Assembly (NCBI GenBank): GCA_019914995.1
Contig: CM034137.1
Span: 3,844,001 to 3,908,000 of the forward strand
Source of the DNA: Acanthochlamys bracteata
Lineage: Eukaryota > Streptophyta > Magnoliopsida > Pandanales > Velloziaceae
Direction: 5' to 3'
DNA: 64,000 bases
Below the pieces are notes generated by a model that did not search any database, had not been told where the DNA came from, and saw only the letters and a list, made by a program, of their open reading frames with translations. Numbering within the stretch: position 1 is the first letter of the stretch; the number at the start of each line of letters is the position of its first letter. Positions 21,035 to 33,432 of this stretch are shown one piece after another. Both the position numbers and the translations under genes were made by a program.

Positions 21035-22455
21035 TCAGTACTCTCCAACTTAGATTTTTGCTTGTTTTCAAGCAAAATTATTTAAATCACATATTTAGTT
21101 CACAAATCATTCTCATATAACTTAATTTCTATACATAATTTAATCCACCTAAATTTTTAAAGAATATTGTAAGCATAATAAATAAATTAACACCGCTTAC
21201 AGACTCTCTTAATTGCACTTTATAGCAATCAAATAAAATTGACTTCACATACAAAGAAAATATGCAACATACTAGAAGGAAATACAGAATTCAATATCCA
21301 TAAGCTAATTTAGAAATCATCTCTCCACTACTTATACAATTTTTATAGAGTCGCAAAGTTATTTTAAGGGTTGTAATAAATGAGGTCAAATATAGGAAGT
21401 CATCAAAATATAAAGAAATCAAGAGCACTTTTAACTTCAATAAGAACAAGATATACTCGAGCATTGGCCTAATTGTGCAACTCTTTTATTTGTGTTCAAT
21501 TGCTCTAGCTTTACCCTTACACTTTATAGAGTATACTCAAGGTCTTTTTTTTTTTTCTTTTTCTTTACCTTAGTACTTTTTTAACATTCTTTGATAACTC
21601 TGTATCTCAATTATCCTTAAGAGATAAAAACAATACAAGACAACACAAAAAAAAATAGTAAAATCATCTCTAAGCCTCACATTGCATAGAGATGGATATC
21701 ATCACTCGCTACACACTACGAAATCAAAATCCTCTATAAAGTGCAATCAATTGCATTATCTAGAATGACAATATCGTATCAACTCAATTATACACAATAC
21801 AACTTCAAAAAGAAAGTATGCTTAGTTGACAAGAATATTATACTAATAAACTCAAATATGATTTTAGTTTCAAAAGTCATGCTAGAAAGAGAATTCGAAT
21901 TCATTATTAAATAATGGATGATGGACTAACAATCAATATAAAAATTATGCAAATTTGCTATCTTCCCTCAAGCTTAAATTCAGCATTATCCTCAATGGTG
22001 AAAGAACAAAAACAATTTTAAATGAAGAAGATAAAAGTTGGGACGAAAGAAAAACTCCCGCAATTTGCGGTTTGAATATTTTTCAAATTCATCCTTCTCC
22101 TAAGAACCTTATTTGAGGTCATCATTGAAAATATTGTATAGCTTGGTTTGTGCACACAAGACTGTTCTGCAAGATCTCCTCTAGAAAGCAAATCCTAAAC
22201 AAAAATAAATGCAACTGAAAATCAAATACCACAAAAAAGAAAATGCTTAGGTTTCTCCCAAGAAGCGTTAAGTTTAACGTCTTTAGTCAGACGAGTTTAT
22301 TACTTATTATTTAAAGATAGGAACTAAGATTTCTGGTACCATTTAGAACTTCTTGTTTTCCAACATATTTCTTTTTTGTCCTTTAAGAATTTTGATTAAA
22401 CTTCCTCTTTTTTAGTGTCAGATCTTGAGGTATAATAATAGAGAGGTTCTCATTG
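21035..22455 (-). other. Gypsy-2 internal region without coding sequence
   Basis: This is the 1.4 kb between the protease remnant and the 3' LTR, where intact relatives carry several kilobases of pol. I see no reverse transcriptase, RNase H or integrase motif on either strand. Confidence 0.6.
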
Positions 22456-22990
22456 TCACGCATATGCATACATAAAATTTTGTGGTAAAAATTTGAGTTC
22501 TAACTCAGAAGGGAGTACAATAGATTGTTCTAATATGTATTTATTCATCTCAAAAGGTTCAAATAAAGTATTATCATCAAGTATTGGATTCAAAATTCTC
22601 TGGACAGAAGCGATATCACTAGATTTATCAGTTTTGACTTTCATTATAATTAGTGGAGTTTCTACATCATATTTACCTTTTTTTTGTAAAAGAGTGAAAG
22701 CTGTTATACGGTCCAATAAATCAACTGAAGAACATGAAAATAGAGAAGAAGAAGGGTTTAAAGAGGATCAAACACTTTAAACTTCACAATTTCATCAAAA
22801 ATGTCATTGTAAGGGTGCCTTTCTATTCACATTTATGTAAATATCTGCTGTAGCCATTATGGTCGGCCAAGGAGAATATGGGTCTCACCGTCATCTAAAT
22901 CTATAAGAATAAAATCTGCAGAAAGAATTAACTTGTCAATTTTAACTAATACATATTCAATAATATCTTTAAAATACCGTATAGAGTGAT
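22456..22990 (-). pseudogene. Gypsy-2 protease end and unassigned tail
   Basis: On the minus strand FKDIIEYVLVKIDKLILSAD continues the protease and is followed by IDLDDGETHILLGRPIMATA, the family signature P-(I/L)-(I/L)-L-G-R-P. The last frame (22716-22456) begins DRITAFTLLQKKGKYDVETP and is not assigned to a domain. Polymerase motifs do not follow. Confidence 0.75.
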
Positions 22991-22997
22991 CGTTAAA

Positions 22998-25000
22998 CTA
23001 AAGCCATGCAGTGGTTTCATTCATTCTTTCTAAGCCCAGCTCTTTGTAGATAAAAAATGGCATCAAGTTGATGCTTACTCCTAGATCTAGCATTGCATGC
23101 ATAAGCCTTTTGGTACCAATAGTGATAGGAATATCAAAGCTACCTGAATCATCAAGCTTAGGCGGAAGCTCTCTTTTCAGCACAGTACTTTCGTTCTTGT
23201 TTAACTTAACTTGTTCATCGGGTGCAAACTTGATTTTGTGACCTTTCAAACTTTTGATGAATTTTTCATAAGCTGGAATCTATTCAATCACATCAAGTAA
23301 AGGAAGGTTAGTTTCTGCCTTACTTAACATATCATAAATTTTTTTAAAAGCTTATCCTATTTGTTTTGCATTAAGCGGGCTGAAAATAGAATGGGAGGAA
23401 TATAACGATTAGCTGCCTTGTGCAATCAAAAGTGTCCTGGACAGATTCATTTCTTTGGTACGGATCTCTCTCAAGTAGAGGTGATTCTGACATTTTTTCT
23501 CTTCTTTCAGATCTGGTCGGCATTTGTTCTTCAGCATTTGTAACCATGGATTCATTAGAAATGTTATTTTATCATCATTAATAAATGCATTACTTGATCT
23601 GATGTAAATTGCCTTTGCTTGCTCAATGTTAAGTGGATTAATGTCAGATGAGTTAGGAAATTCCACTTTTGACTCTAAGGACCCTGAGCTGATAGTCCTT
23701 TTGTAGAAGTGATGCTTCAATGTGTCTTAAGGTGGACAAAACTACTTCTGAATACTTTGCTTTGGTTTCTGAAGGACCCTCCAAAATTCCTCGGGGAAGT
23801 ATTCTTAAAGAGTGACTAATGTCCGTTCGTACTAGACATAGTCATTTACCAAGTCTTATTTAACTGAAAAATTGAGCAATTTGGTGTACTTGAGCTTCAA
23901 GCTACTGTTGATCAGTGGCTAATTGTCTTACCAGATTTTCTAATGGAGTCGATAGCTTTAGTTAAGGTGGAGGTTGGTGTTGTTGGTTGTTCCACGGAAA
24001 GTTGGGGTGATTCCTCCATCCAGGGTTGTAGGTGTTTGAATATGGATCATGTCTAGGATGCCGGTTGTAAGAACTTACCATATTTGTTTATTCTTGTACA
24101 AATTCAGAAAAATCTACTTCCTATGGATAATACATAGTAGCATGATCAGATATACCACAAATACTAAATACTTGTTGTGTTGGGAGTTTTTCGTTCATGG
24201 CTAGCAAAACTTCCAATTTGTTAGCAATAACATTCACCCTCATTTTACAAACATACCCATTAGTACACTTACCTCATAAATTCCAACTTGTCTTCCTCGT
24301 GGATCCATATATTGTGTCTCAAGAGCTAGGTTCTCAAAAAAAGTCAGGCATTCAGCCGGTGTCTTATTTCTAATGGACCCACGTGTATAATTATTAACTA
24401 CAACCTTACTCGAAACGGTTAGTGCCTCATAAAAGATACGCATCAACACTAAAATAGGTAAACCATGGTGAGGATATTGAATTAACAAGTTATTAATTGT
24501 TACCACTTATCAGATTGTTGAGTAAATTGAATGATTTTATCCCTTAATGCATCAGTTTTCTGAGTAGAAAAGAATTCTCTAAACATTTGTATTGAATCTC
24601 AGTTTAAGTAGTAAGTGAGCTAGGGCTAAGTGATTGTAACCATACCTTTGCTTTTTCATTTAAAATATAGGAAAAGATTTTTATTCAAAGATGTTTCGTA
24701 GTAATCCCATCTGTCAAAGACATGTTAGAAAGCATATTGAAAATTTTTCTAAAATGAACTAAAGGATCCTCATTATTCAAACTATCAAAAAAGGCACCAT
24801 ACTAAAGAGAATAGTTTTTAGTTCATAATTCCTAACAGCATTAAGAAGAACTATACTAGATGGAGATACAGGAATCGTAGGAATATCAAGGTCTCTCATT
24901 ATTTCATTCGGTGCAACAAGCATCTCACGTCTAACTCTCCTAGTCTCTCTCAAGTTCAGGATCAAACTCAAGAGATGATTGATCTTGAAAGCGAGTGATC
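22998..25000 (-). pseudogene. Gypsy-2 gag and protease start
   Basis: Gag fragments lie at 24971-24777 and 24506-24240. The latter has LLIQYPHHGLPILVLMRIFY followed by a small-residue/Thr block, the usual gag layout of Athila/Tat elements. Another fragment lies at 23720-23409. The protease frame (23249-22998) reads ELPPKLDDSGSFDIPITIGT, then HAMLDLGVSINLMPFFIYKE and LGLERM, matching plant gypsy proteases with the D-L-G-A-S active site (Val for Ala here). Several stops separate the pieces. Confidence 0.8.
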
Positions 25001-25156
25001 ATGCAATGATGCAACTACAAAAAAAAGTCAAAATGATATGCTCTAAGTTAAATGCAAAACAAATACAAAATGTTAAATGACTAAAATGAATCTAAATGAA
25101 GTTAGATTGAATCAATGTCAAACAAAACAATCCACGTCAACGGCACAAAGATTTAA

Positions 25157-26337
25157 TGTAGATAAAACTACCTAAGAAAAACTCAGTGATTCTATCCTAA
25201 TTTATTCTACAAATACACGATTATCGTCCGCCGTATAGCAGATAACAAATTTGTTCCACGGAGATTGTTGAATCTAATCTAAACTAAACTATTAAAAGTG
25301 GTGTTTTTGTGAAGGCTAAAAAGTGTACTTAAAACCAAGAAAGGAAAGTAAAATACAGATTGAGAAAACATATACGCAAACAATTGGAGTTTTAAAATCC
25401 ACCACTAACGTCTTTAATTTAATCATTATATAAATATGATAATAGATGATAACAATTGTGAAGATTTTGTACCTAACACCTTGATATATTTTTTAGGTAC
25501 GATTAATAATTATGATTTTAACCTTAGTCTAGTATAAAATCACTTTGACTCTAATGTTATTATAACTCCTTATTTAGAAATTAATTGAGATGTATTAACT
25601 ACTGCGAAATCATTAATCATGCAATTGAATTCACTTTGGTCCAGTAAATACTAACTACAGTTATTAAGTCTGTGATTCATAACCGTGCTCCGATTGGCCC
25701 TCACAAATACAATTAATATAATAGTCTAAATATCAAATTTAATATTATCAGGCATATAAATTTAACACATAAATATTTTTTTATATAAGAAAAAAAAACT
25801 CACAATAAAATCAACAATCCATACATCACATAATATTTAAGAAATAAATTAAATTTATTAGGGATTCATCATTAGCTCTAGTTAAGAAGATTTAGCTACT
25901 CATATTAATATTACACACAACAAAATTGTATGAAAAATAAAAATAAGAAAAATAAAATAAATATGAACTTGATCCTTGTCTGGCTCTCTGAATGAGTCTA
26001 GACTGAATCAGCCGCCTAGGGTTCTTCTTTTCGGTAGGTGCTCTTTACGGGAGAAAATAAAACATGTAGTTGTTGTATGAGGTTGACTTGGTTTTCTTCT
26101 TACTAGGCCTTAAAGCCGATTCTAGTCCAACACCTTGCTTTATGTATTTCTTTCTTCTTAGCTTGTCTTGTTTCTAGAATTCCTCCTTTCTTTACCTATC
26201 ATATACAATATACACAACTTAGCTTATAAACATTTCAAAACAATATAAATCAACTCAATTTAGCTTACAATAATCATAAAAATATCATTTATGTTACAAT
26301 AATATGATATTAAATGCATGAAATTATACATTTATCA
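25157..26337 (-). repeat. 5' LTR of Gypsy-2
   Basis: About 1181 bp. On the minus strand it begins TGATAAATGTATAATTTCAT and ends GTTTTATCTACA, so it has TG...CA ends. It contains a block of about 245 bp (about 25556-25800) that is missing from the left LTR. Confidence 0.85.
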
Positions 26338-26342
26338 CATCG

Positions 26343-28733
26343 GCTACTGGATCGCAGCCTTGTGCAGTTGTTCTTATAATGGCTCCCACATTTCTAATTA
26401 ACCCTAATCAATCTTAGGCTAGTCCAAATCAACTCTCTCTGACTGTGCGCTCCAGCTCACCCACACGAATCACGCATGCACCACGTACACACAATTGGTG
26501 CAACTAGGGGTTCACTTGTGCGTGATGCCAGTGCATACACTCACGGTGCACGCCTATGCTTTTCTGCACATGCGGGTACACCATGTGCACTCCCTCGCGC
26601 ATGTCCTAGTCCAAGAGATCCTTATTATTTCACCGTATCACTACCGTTGCTCTTAGCTCTTATGCCCGTAAACGCCATACTCTGGTCAGCTCCTTCCAAC
26701 TCTATTGTGCCAGTCTAACCTTCACGCGTCTAATTGCTCTCTTATTGTTCATATCATTCACAGTTCGCTTGATTGTATCTATCGTCTTTCACGATCATGG
26801 AAGCTCCTTCCTTCATCGGCTGGATTAGGTTGCTGCTACTGACCAGGCTCATTTGTTAGGATGACTGGACCGCTAACGAGTCGGGCCATGCTCGGTTTGA
26901 CCCAGAAAAAGTTTGTTAATAAAACCTGAGTAATATCAACTCAAGATAAGGGGTGAATTGAGATATGGCTAATAAAAATAAATGTTTGTTCTGTTCAGAG
27001 TTCAGTCACTAATCTATTAGCATTTAATTGACTATAAGGTTACTGAAATATAGCTGAGTGTAAAACCTAACCTACGCCAAAGATATTAGTACAATAAAAT
27101 TTAAGCAAATTAAACACAATGTTAGGATATGCAAACTAGACAGCATATCAAAAATTTTACGTGATTCGGTACCTAATTCCTTTACATCCGCATCACTTTA
27201 AATCTCAAATAAAATACATTAATTTTAAACTAATGTACAATCAACGAGACTTGATGTTTCATTTCACACCTTCACCTTAAGCCGAGTTCCATTGCAAGGA
27301 CAACACAAAATAACTTTCTAGACTTTGCAAAGTTCCTCCCGCTGTAATGTGCATGCCATCCCAAAGGCCTATCATAAATCTATTAAACTGCACCAAGGCT
27401 AGCTCAATGAGAAGTAGCAAGTTCTTCTACAATCTTCGGTCAAAGTTAAATATGTCGTACTCTAGAAAGTTATGTTCTCTTCTTGACAGAAAGCTTTTTA
27501 ATTCGGTCAAATGCTCTATTCAGTGTTTTGTTGATGTTCTCTTCGCTACAACTATATAAAAATGTGTTCTTCTTGATCTCAGTATGAAAGCAATGTGTTC
27601 TTAAGAGATTTGAAATTGCTAGAAGCAATGCACGGAAAAGATGAATGAAAAAGACTAGAATGAAGCTTTCTTGCCATAGGTGTTGTTGGCTGTTACTTAC
27701 TGATATGTTCTACTAGGTCTTTGAACACCTCTTCAAAGTACGAATTAGATGTGAATTGAATTTGCAAACTCATTAACAGCTTCAAGTGCTTCTTGAGGTT
27801 TTGGCTACTATGTCATCCAAATATTCTGATATATTTCTCCTAATGACTAGTATGATCTTTTTTATAGAAACAATATTCATGATATTCTCTAAAATCTGAA
27901 ATAGAGATTATACCAGAATTGAAGCGATGACCAAAGTATCAGGATTTGGATTAGATCTTGTAGGAGTTCTTATATTATTGGAACTTTCTATCTTTAGATT
28001 TACCAAATATTTTTTAATATTCTCCATATAAAATCTGCAAAAGATATTCTGAAATTTTTTTAGAGATCTCTTGTAACTTTTAAATTCACTTGCAACTAGT
28101 TTGCACATTTAAGAAACCAAAAAAATCATTTAGGCATGATCATACATTTTGGAACAGTTTGTCCAATTAACACATCTTAGTGAATGTTGTTGGCTCATAT
28201 CTTGACTGTAGATACCATGTCATGGTCACTCTTATCATGAAGAATCGAATCATAAAAATGTGACTTGAGATGAGAGATATCGAATTTGAAAGTTGCTGTC
28301 CAACGAGGATCACCCGGGCTCATCCAGACGAGTCACGAATAAACAACAAATGTCTCTAATTTATAAAATTAGTTTCTTCACGAAATGCTTAGAGATTTTG
28401 ATTGTCGTAGTATAAGGATGTCTACTATCTTTAAAAAATCAAATCATAAAAGCTTTCTAAGGAGAGAGGTATTGCATTTGCAAGTTGCTATCTAGAAACG
28501 CTGTCTAGCTGAACTAGTTAACTTTTCTATGAACAGCGAACTTCACTAATCTCTAATGTTTTTAATACCTAATGGAATTCCTTCCTACTTGTCTCATTTT
28601 ACTCTTATTAACATTCCATTTTTCAAATGAAATAATAATAGTAAAAAAATCTCCATTTGGTTGATTGAATTAAAAGATATGTGTGTAAGTTGGCTTCCTG
28701 ATAGGCTTTAAATTTCATGAAATTTTGGATCAA
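26343..28733. other. No gene recognised
   Basis: Unassigned, probably repeat-derived. A slightly GC-richer stretch (26460-26830) gives an 80-codon open frame with no known match. The sequence near 27130-27170 (TATGCAAACTAGACAGC, then ATTTTACGTGATTCGG) has the look of a retroelement untranslated region. No catalytic motif supports this. Confidence 0.35.
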
Positions 28734-28738
28734 GTTCT

Positions 28739-29440
28739 TGAAGGGATAAAATAGTCTCTACCAATATTCAACACAATATTTAGGGTATGCAGCGGAAATA
28801 AAAATTATCGCTCTCTTATGTGAACCTAGTAGAAAACCACCAAGTAGAGTAATACTTTCGGCAAATAATCAATGTACGAAAATCACCACAATCGCAAGCA
28901 TATCAACAAAAGCAATTTACGTACAAAACCTCCTCAACACAAGCAGTAAAAACTACGTCAACCAACAAATCTCCACTATTACAATAATGAGAATACACAA
29001 GTTCTCTATATCTAAAACTAGAGGCATACAACCATATATCTCAAGATTCAACGATCTTCGTAAACCGTAAAAGAGAACTGAAAAGATCTCACCAAAATTG
29101 GTGGCTTCACAAATACGTACTGATCTGTACGTACAGAACTCCGAATACGATCTCCACCGTTCAGATTGAATAACTATCTGCCGGAACACGCTGACCAAAT
29201 TTTATTTCAATCGGACGTCAAATTGATATTCATCCAGCGTTTGATCAAACTGAACAGTAAGACAACAACTTCTATTTTTCTCTTTTTTTTTTTTATTCTT
29301 TGTGGTGGTTGCACATAGGGTTACAAGAAACCCTACAAAATTCATTTAAGCATGAAAAGACAATAATGCCATTACCTCATCATATATGTTTTAATCATAT
29401 AGATTTTGGGCCACCTCCACAAAGGAGGAAAAATCCAACA
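28739..29440 (-). repeat. 3' LTR of Copia-2
   Basis: 702 bp. On the minus strand it begins TGTTGGATTTTTCC and ends TTTTATCCCTTCA. It is nearly the same length as the other LTR, with many substitutions between them. Confidence 0.88.
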
Positions 29441-29559
29441 AATCTTTTCCTTTCCGACTATGTGGAGGGATTGCCATCCCGACGATCAAACAACAAACTT
29501 CAATCTTTTCTCTTGGTAGTATCTTCGTCAACATATTAGAGCCGTTGAGATCGGTGTGA

Positions 29560-30700
29560 ATCTTCTCAAGTTCAAACAAGTTATCATTGAGAGCATCTCT
29601 TAACTAACGATACCTCACATCAATGTGGTTTGATCTTACATGAAAAGTAGAATTCTTACCAAGATTAATTGTACTTTGATTATCACAAAGTAACACAATG
29701 CTGTTGCTTGAAACCAATTGAATAAATTTCTTCGACCACAACAACTCCTTACCGGCTTCAGTTGCTGTAATATACTCTGCTTCAGTCGTAGAAAGTGCAA
29801 CATATTTCTGCAGTCTCGATTGCCAAAATATGGCTCCACCTGAAAATGTAATAAAATAACATGAAGTAGATTTTCGGCAATCAACATCTCCCGTCATATC
29901 TGAATCTATATAGCCAACAAGCATTGGTTTTCCACCTCCAAAGGTGAGTCTCAAATCAGTAGTACCTCGTAGATATCTCATGATCTACTTCACTACATCC
30001 CAATGCTCTCTTACCGGATTTGACAGAAAGCGGCTAACAACACCAACTGCATAAGTAATGTCTGATCTCGTGCACACCATTGTATACATCAAACCTCTTA
30101 CTGCTGATGCATATGGAATTCGTTCCATATCTTCCTTCTCCTGATCTATAAAAAGGGTGCTTAATTTAAAGTGAGTAGCAAGAGAAGAGCTAACTATTTT
30201 AGCCTGATCTATATTAAATATTTCAAACACTTTTTTAATATATTGCTTCTATGACATATATAATTTTTTGGCTACTCTATCTCGATCAATTCAAATACCA
30301 AAAGTTTACTTTGTTAGCCCTACATCCTTCACAGTAAAGGATTTATTCAATTGTTCATCAACATAAAGCAACAATATAATAAAATTATCATCAGAGAATC
30401 TCTAAGCAAAAACACAGTGATCAGAAGTTGTTTTTCGGTAGCTTTGCTCCCCCATAACTGATTCAAACTTCTTATACCACTGTCTGGTGCCTATTTCAGT
30501 ATATAAAGACTTTTGTTTAACTTGCACACATAACCCTCTTTTCCTTTTACTTCGAAACTCTCTGATTGCTGCATGTAAATATCTTTGTGTAAGTCACCAT
30601 GCAGAAAAGCAGTCTTGACGTCCATCTGCTCACTCTCCAAGTCAAGACTAGCTACTAAACTCAGAACCACACGTATAGATGACATCTTAGCAACAGGAGA
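29560..30700 (-). pseudogene. Copia-2 reverse transcriptase and RNase H
   Basis: Reverse transcriptase reads VLSLVASLDLESEQMDVKTA and FLHGDLHKDIYMQQ (30685-30491), then ASAVRGLMYTMVCTRSDITY and VVSRFLSNPVREHW (30230-29985). The catalytic box at about 30353-30368 reads LLYVDEQLNKSF: the second Asp is Glu, and roughly twenty residues that normally follow YVDD are deleted. RNase H (29981-29604) has IDSDMTGDVDCRKSTSCY, ALSTTEAEYITATEAGKELL and LLCDNQSTINLGKN. In-frame stops split the domain. Confidence 0.9.
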
Positions 30701-31229
30701 AAAGATTTCATCGAAATTAATACATTTCTTTTGCCTGAATTTCTTGACAACCAGTCTAGCTTTGCAACATAGTTAGAAAGAGTGTTATTCTTGCTTCAGT
30801 CTGTACACCCACATGTTCTGTAAAGCTCCTTTTTTGTTAGGTAACTTCACTAGCTCAAAAGTGTTATTCTCATATAATGACTTCATCTTATCTTGCATAG
30901 CCTCAAAATACTCTTTCTTATATTCATCTTCTATGCCTTTTGCATAACATTCGGGTTCTCTCCCGTCAGTTAATAATACATACTCTTCAACAAAATACCT
31001 ATTAGAAGGTTGTCGATTTCTACTAGACCTTCTGAGTGGAATCTCTGGGTGTTACCTCTATTGGGACACGTGACACTGGTGACTGCTTGTGAATACATGA
31101 CTCACATCAACCTGTGTAGGCATACCAATATCACATATATCATTCTGGTTCTTTTAAACTTCTTCTCCAATCTATGCTGGCACATACACTGGATGAACTA
31201 GATCCAAATCAACTAAACCATAGGAACTA

Positions 31230-31690
31230 AAATATTTATTTTCTTGATTTCACGTATGGTTAGGTTCTCCACAAACACAACATCTCGGTTTCTGACAAAT
31301 TTCTTCTATACTGGATCATAAAATCTATATCTGAACTCATCCTGTCCATAACCGAGAAATACACATTGTCTTATCTTCGCATCAAGCTTAGACCTTTTAT
31401 TTTTTGGGAAGATACACAAAAGCCAAACATCCAAAGACGCGCAAGTGATCATAGGAGACATCTTTCCCTGACCAAACTATAACTGAATTGATAAAGTAAT
31501 GAATACTTTATGTGTCTAGCTACAACTATAGAGCATCTAGTCAGTTTCCACTGATCATCACTAAAGGTGTTACAAAATTTCTCATCATCAAACTTATCTG
31601 TAGAGATCAAGTTCAAAGAAGGTCAGAAATGTGCTTAACATTTTTTAGAATCAGAACGGTACCAAGCACATATCTCCTACGCCAATAGAT
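31230..31690 (-). pseudogene. Copia-2 pre-integrase joined to integrase C-terminus
   Basis: The minus strand reads LISTDKFDDEKFCNTFSDDQ and WKLTRCSIVVARHIK (GAG-pre-integrase type). Soon after come CVSSQKIKGLSLMRR and QCVFLGYGQDEFRYRFYDPV, the end of integrase. The D,D-35-E core that should lie between is absent, so several hundred bases have been deleted. Confidence 0.8.
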
Positions 31691-31694
31691 TTAA

Positions 31695-32609
31695 TTAAAC
31701 CATCATTACCCATCCTAACACTTCCAAAATTACCAGTGTGTAAGATGCAAAATAATTCTTTCGAGATGTAGCATGAATGTAGACACCACTATCAATCACC
31801 CAACTGGTCTCATGAGAAGCAAAATTGACAACATCATCATTATACAAAATAAGAAAGTCATATGTGACAGTAGCAACTTTATTAACCTCATTACCATCAC
31901 TATTTTTTGTTTCTTTATTCTTATAATTTTTGTTATCTCTTTTCAACTTACGATAATATTTCTTTATGTGCCCCTTTAGACCACAGTAATGACAGTCAAT
32001 ATCAGCAAATTTGTAAGACTTGTTTTTACTTCTGTATCTATTCCTCGGACCTCTACTGTTACTCCTCCCTCGTTTATCTCTAACCAAGACATCCGACTGC
32101 AAAAAAAAACCCTATGATTTTTTACTCATCTTCTCATTCAGAACACTACTTTTGGTCAAATCCATAATGATAACACCATCTAGAGCTGAGTTAGACAAGA
32201 CGTCCTAAATATCTCTCACGAGTCCGGTAATGTACCGATAAGCCATAAACCCTACACTTCATCATCAAACTTAATATTCATACCAGCCAACTGATTAATA
32301 ATACCTTGAAATGTATTCAAATGATCCGTCATAGGAGTTCCATTCTGATATTTCAGATTCTTCATCTGCTTATCACGAACAGTTTATTATTCTCAGTTTT
32401 TCTAGTATACAATTGCTCAAACTTGTTCCATAAGATGTTTCATTTTTCTCATCACTAACATGGTTCAAAATATTACGATCTACCCACTGTCTAATAAAAC
32501 CACACACTTGTCGATGAGCTATGTTATATTCAGCATTAATTTTATTTTCAGACTTTTCTTTACTAAATACTGGTAAATAATAAAATTTCACATATAACAA
32601 ATCTTCCAT
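31695..32609 (-). pseudogene. Copia-2 gag, zinc knuckle and protease
   Basis: Gag remnants occur at 32609-32373. The knuckle CHYCGLKGHIKKYYRKLK has Tyr for its last Cys. The protease active site SWVIDSGVYIHATSRKNYF keeps the D-S-G triad. The frame stops soon after and the domain is incomplete. Confidence 0.85.
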
Positions 32610-32724
32610 CTTTTCTTTCTACAAATGGTAATTTGAACCATTCAAATTAATCATTCTACTTGTATTAGCTTTCATGTTCACTATAAAGCACAAATCAACT
32701 AAAATTAAGGCTCTGAAACCACTT

Positions 32725-33427
32725 TGATGGGACAAAATAGTCTCTACCAATATTCAACACAATATGTAGAGCATGCAGCGAAAATAAAATTTATCCCTCT
32801 CTTGTGTGAACCTAATAAAAAACTACCAAATAGAGCAATATTTTCGGCAAATACTCAATTCATGAAAATCACACAATCATAAACACATCAACATAAATAA
32901 TTTACGTAAAAAACCTCCTCAACGCGAGGAATAAAAACCACGACAACTAGTAAATCTCTACTATCATAATAATGAGAATACACCAATTCTCTCTAGCTAA
33001 AACTAGAGGCATACAACTATATATCTCAAGATTCAACAATCTTCGCAAACCGTAAAAGAAAATTGGAAAGATCTCACCAAAATTGATGGCTTCACAAATA
33101 CGTACGGATCTGTACGTAGAGAACTCCGAATACGATATCTACCGTTCAGATTGAAGAACTATCCGCCGAGAACATGCTGACCAAATTTCAGCTAAATCGA
33201 ACGTCAAATCGATATTTATCCGGCATTTGATCAAACTAAACAGTAAGACTACAACTTCTCCTATTTTTTTTATTTTATTTTCTTGTTCTTTGTGGTGGCT
33301 GCACATAGGGTTACAAGTAACCCTAAAAATTCATTTAAGTAAGAAAAGACAATATGCGCTTACCTTTTCATATTAGTTTTAATAATATGAATTTTGGCCA
33401 GCTCTATAAAGGAGGAAAAACCCAATA
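32725..33427 (-). repeat. 5' LTR of Copia-2
   Basis: 703 bp. On the minus strand it begins TATTGGGTTTTTCC and ends TTTTGTCCCATCA just before the primer site. It aligns along its length with 28739-29440. Confidence 0.88.
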
Positions 33428-33432
33428 GTTTT

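Larger units (their letters stand above)
19828..26337 (-). mobile_element. Gag-protease-only LTR retrotransposon, gypsy Athila/Tat type (Gypsy-2)
   Basis: A complete 6.5-kb element on the minus strand. The 5' LTR is at the right (25157-26337) and the 3' LTR at the left (19828-21034). The exact 5-bp target duplication CATCG lies at 19823-19827 and 26338-26342. A primer site resembling the tRNA-Asp type lies at 25128-25148 (minus TTGTGCCGTTGACGTGGATT against the canonical TGGCGCCGTTGCCGGGGATT). A purine tract, TTGGAGAGTAC, abuts the 3' LTR. The interior encodes gag and protease remnants only; reverse transcriptase, RNase H and integrase are absent. It must have depended on a helper. Confidence 0.85.
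28739..33427 (-). mobile_element. Ty1/copia LTR retrotransposon with internal deletions (Copia-2)
   Basis: Minus-strand element with both LTRs: left 28739-29440 and right 32725-33427. Flanks GTTCT (28734-28738) and GTTTT (33428-33432) are a 5-bp target duplication with one mismatch. The primer site TGGTTTCAGAGCC (tRNA-Met type) is at about 32708-32720. Gag, zinc knuckle, protease, pre-integrase, integrase C-terminus, reverse transcriptase and RNase H remnants are in copia order, but the integrase catalytic core is missing. Motif style is closest to the Tork/Tnt1 group. Confidence 0.9.

Noticed and set aside
20200..26340. CRISPR-like or satellite array from the repeated blocks
   Set aside because: The repeats are two LTRs and a duplicated LTR segment, not short regularly spaced units.
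26476..26718. 80-codon plus-strand frame in a GC-richer segment
   Set aside because: No recognisable domain, no splice context; composition explains the lack of stops.
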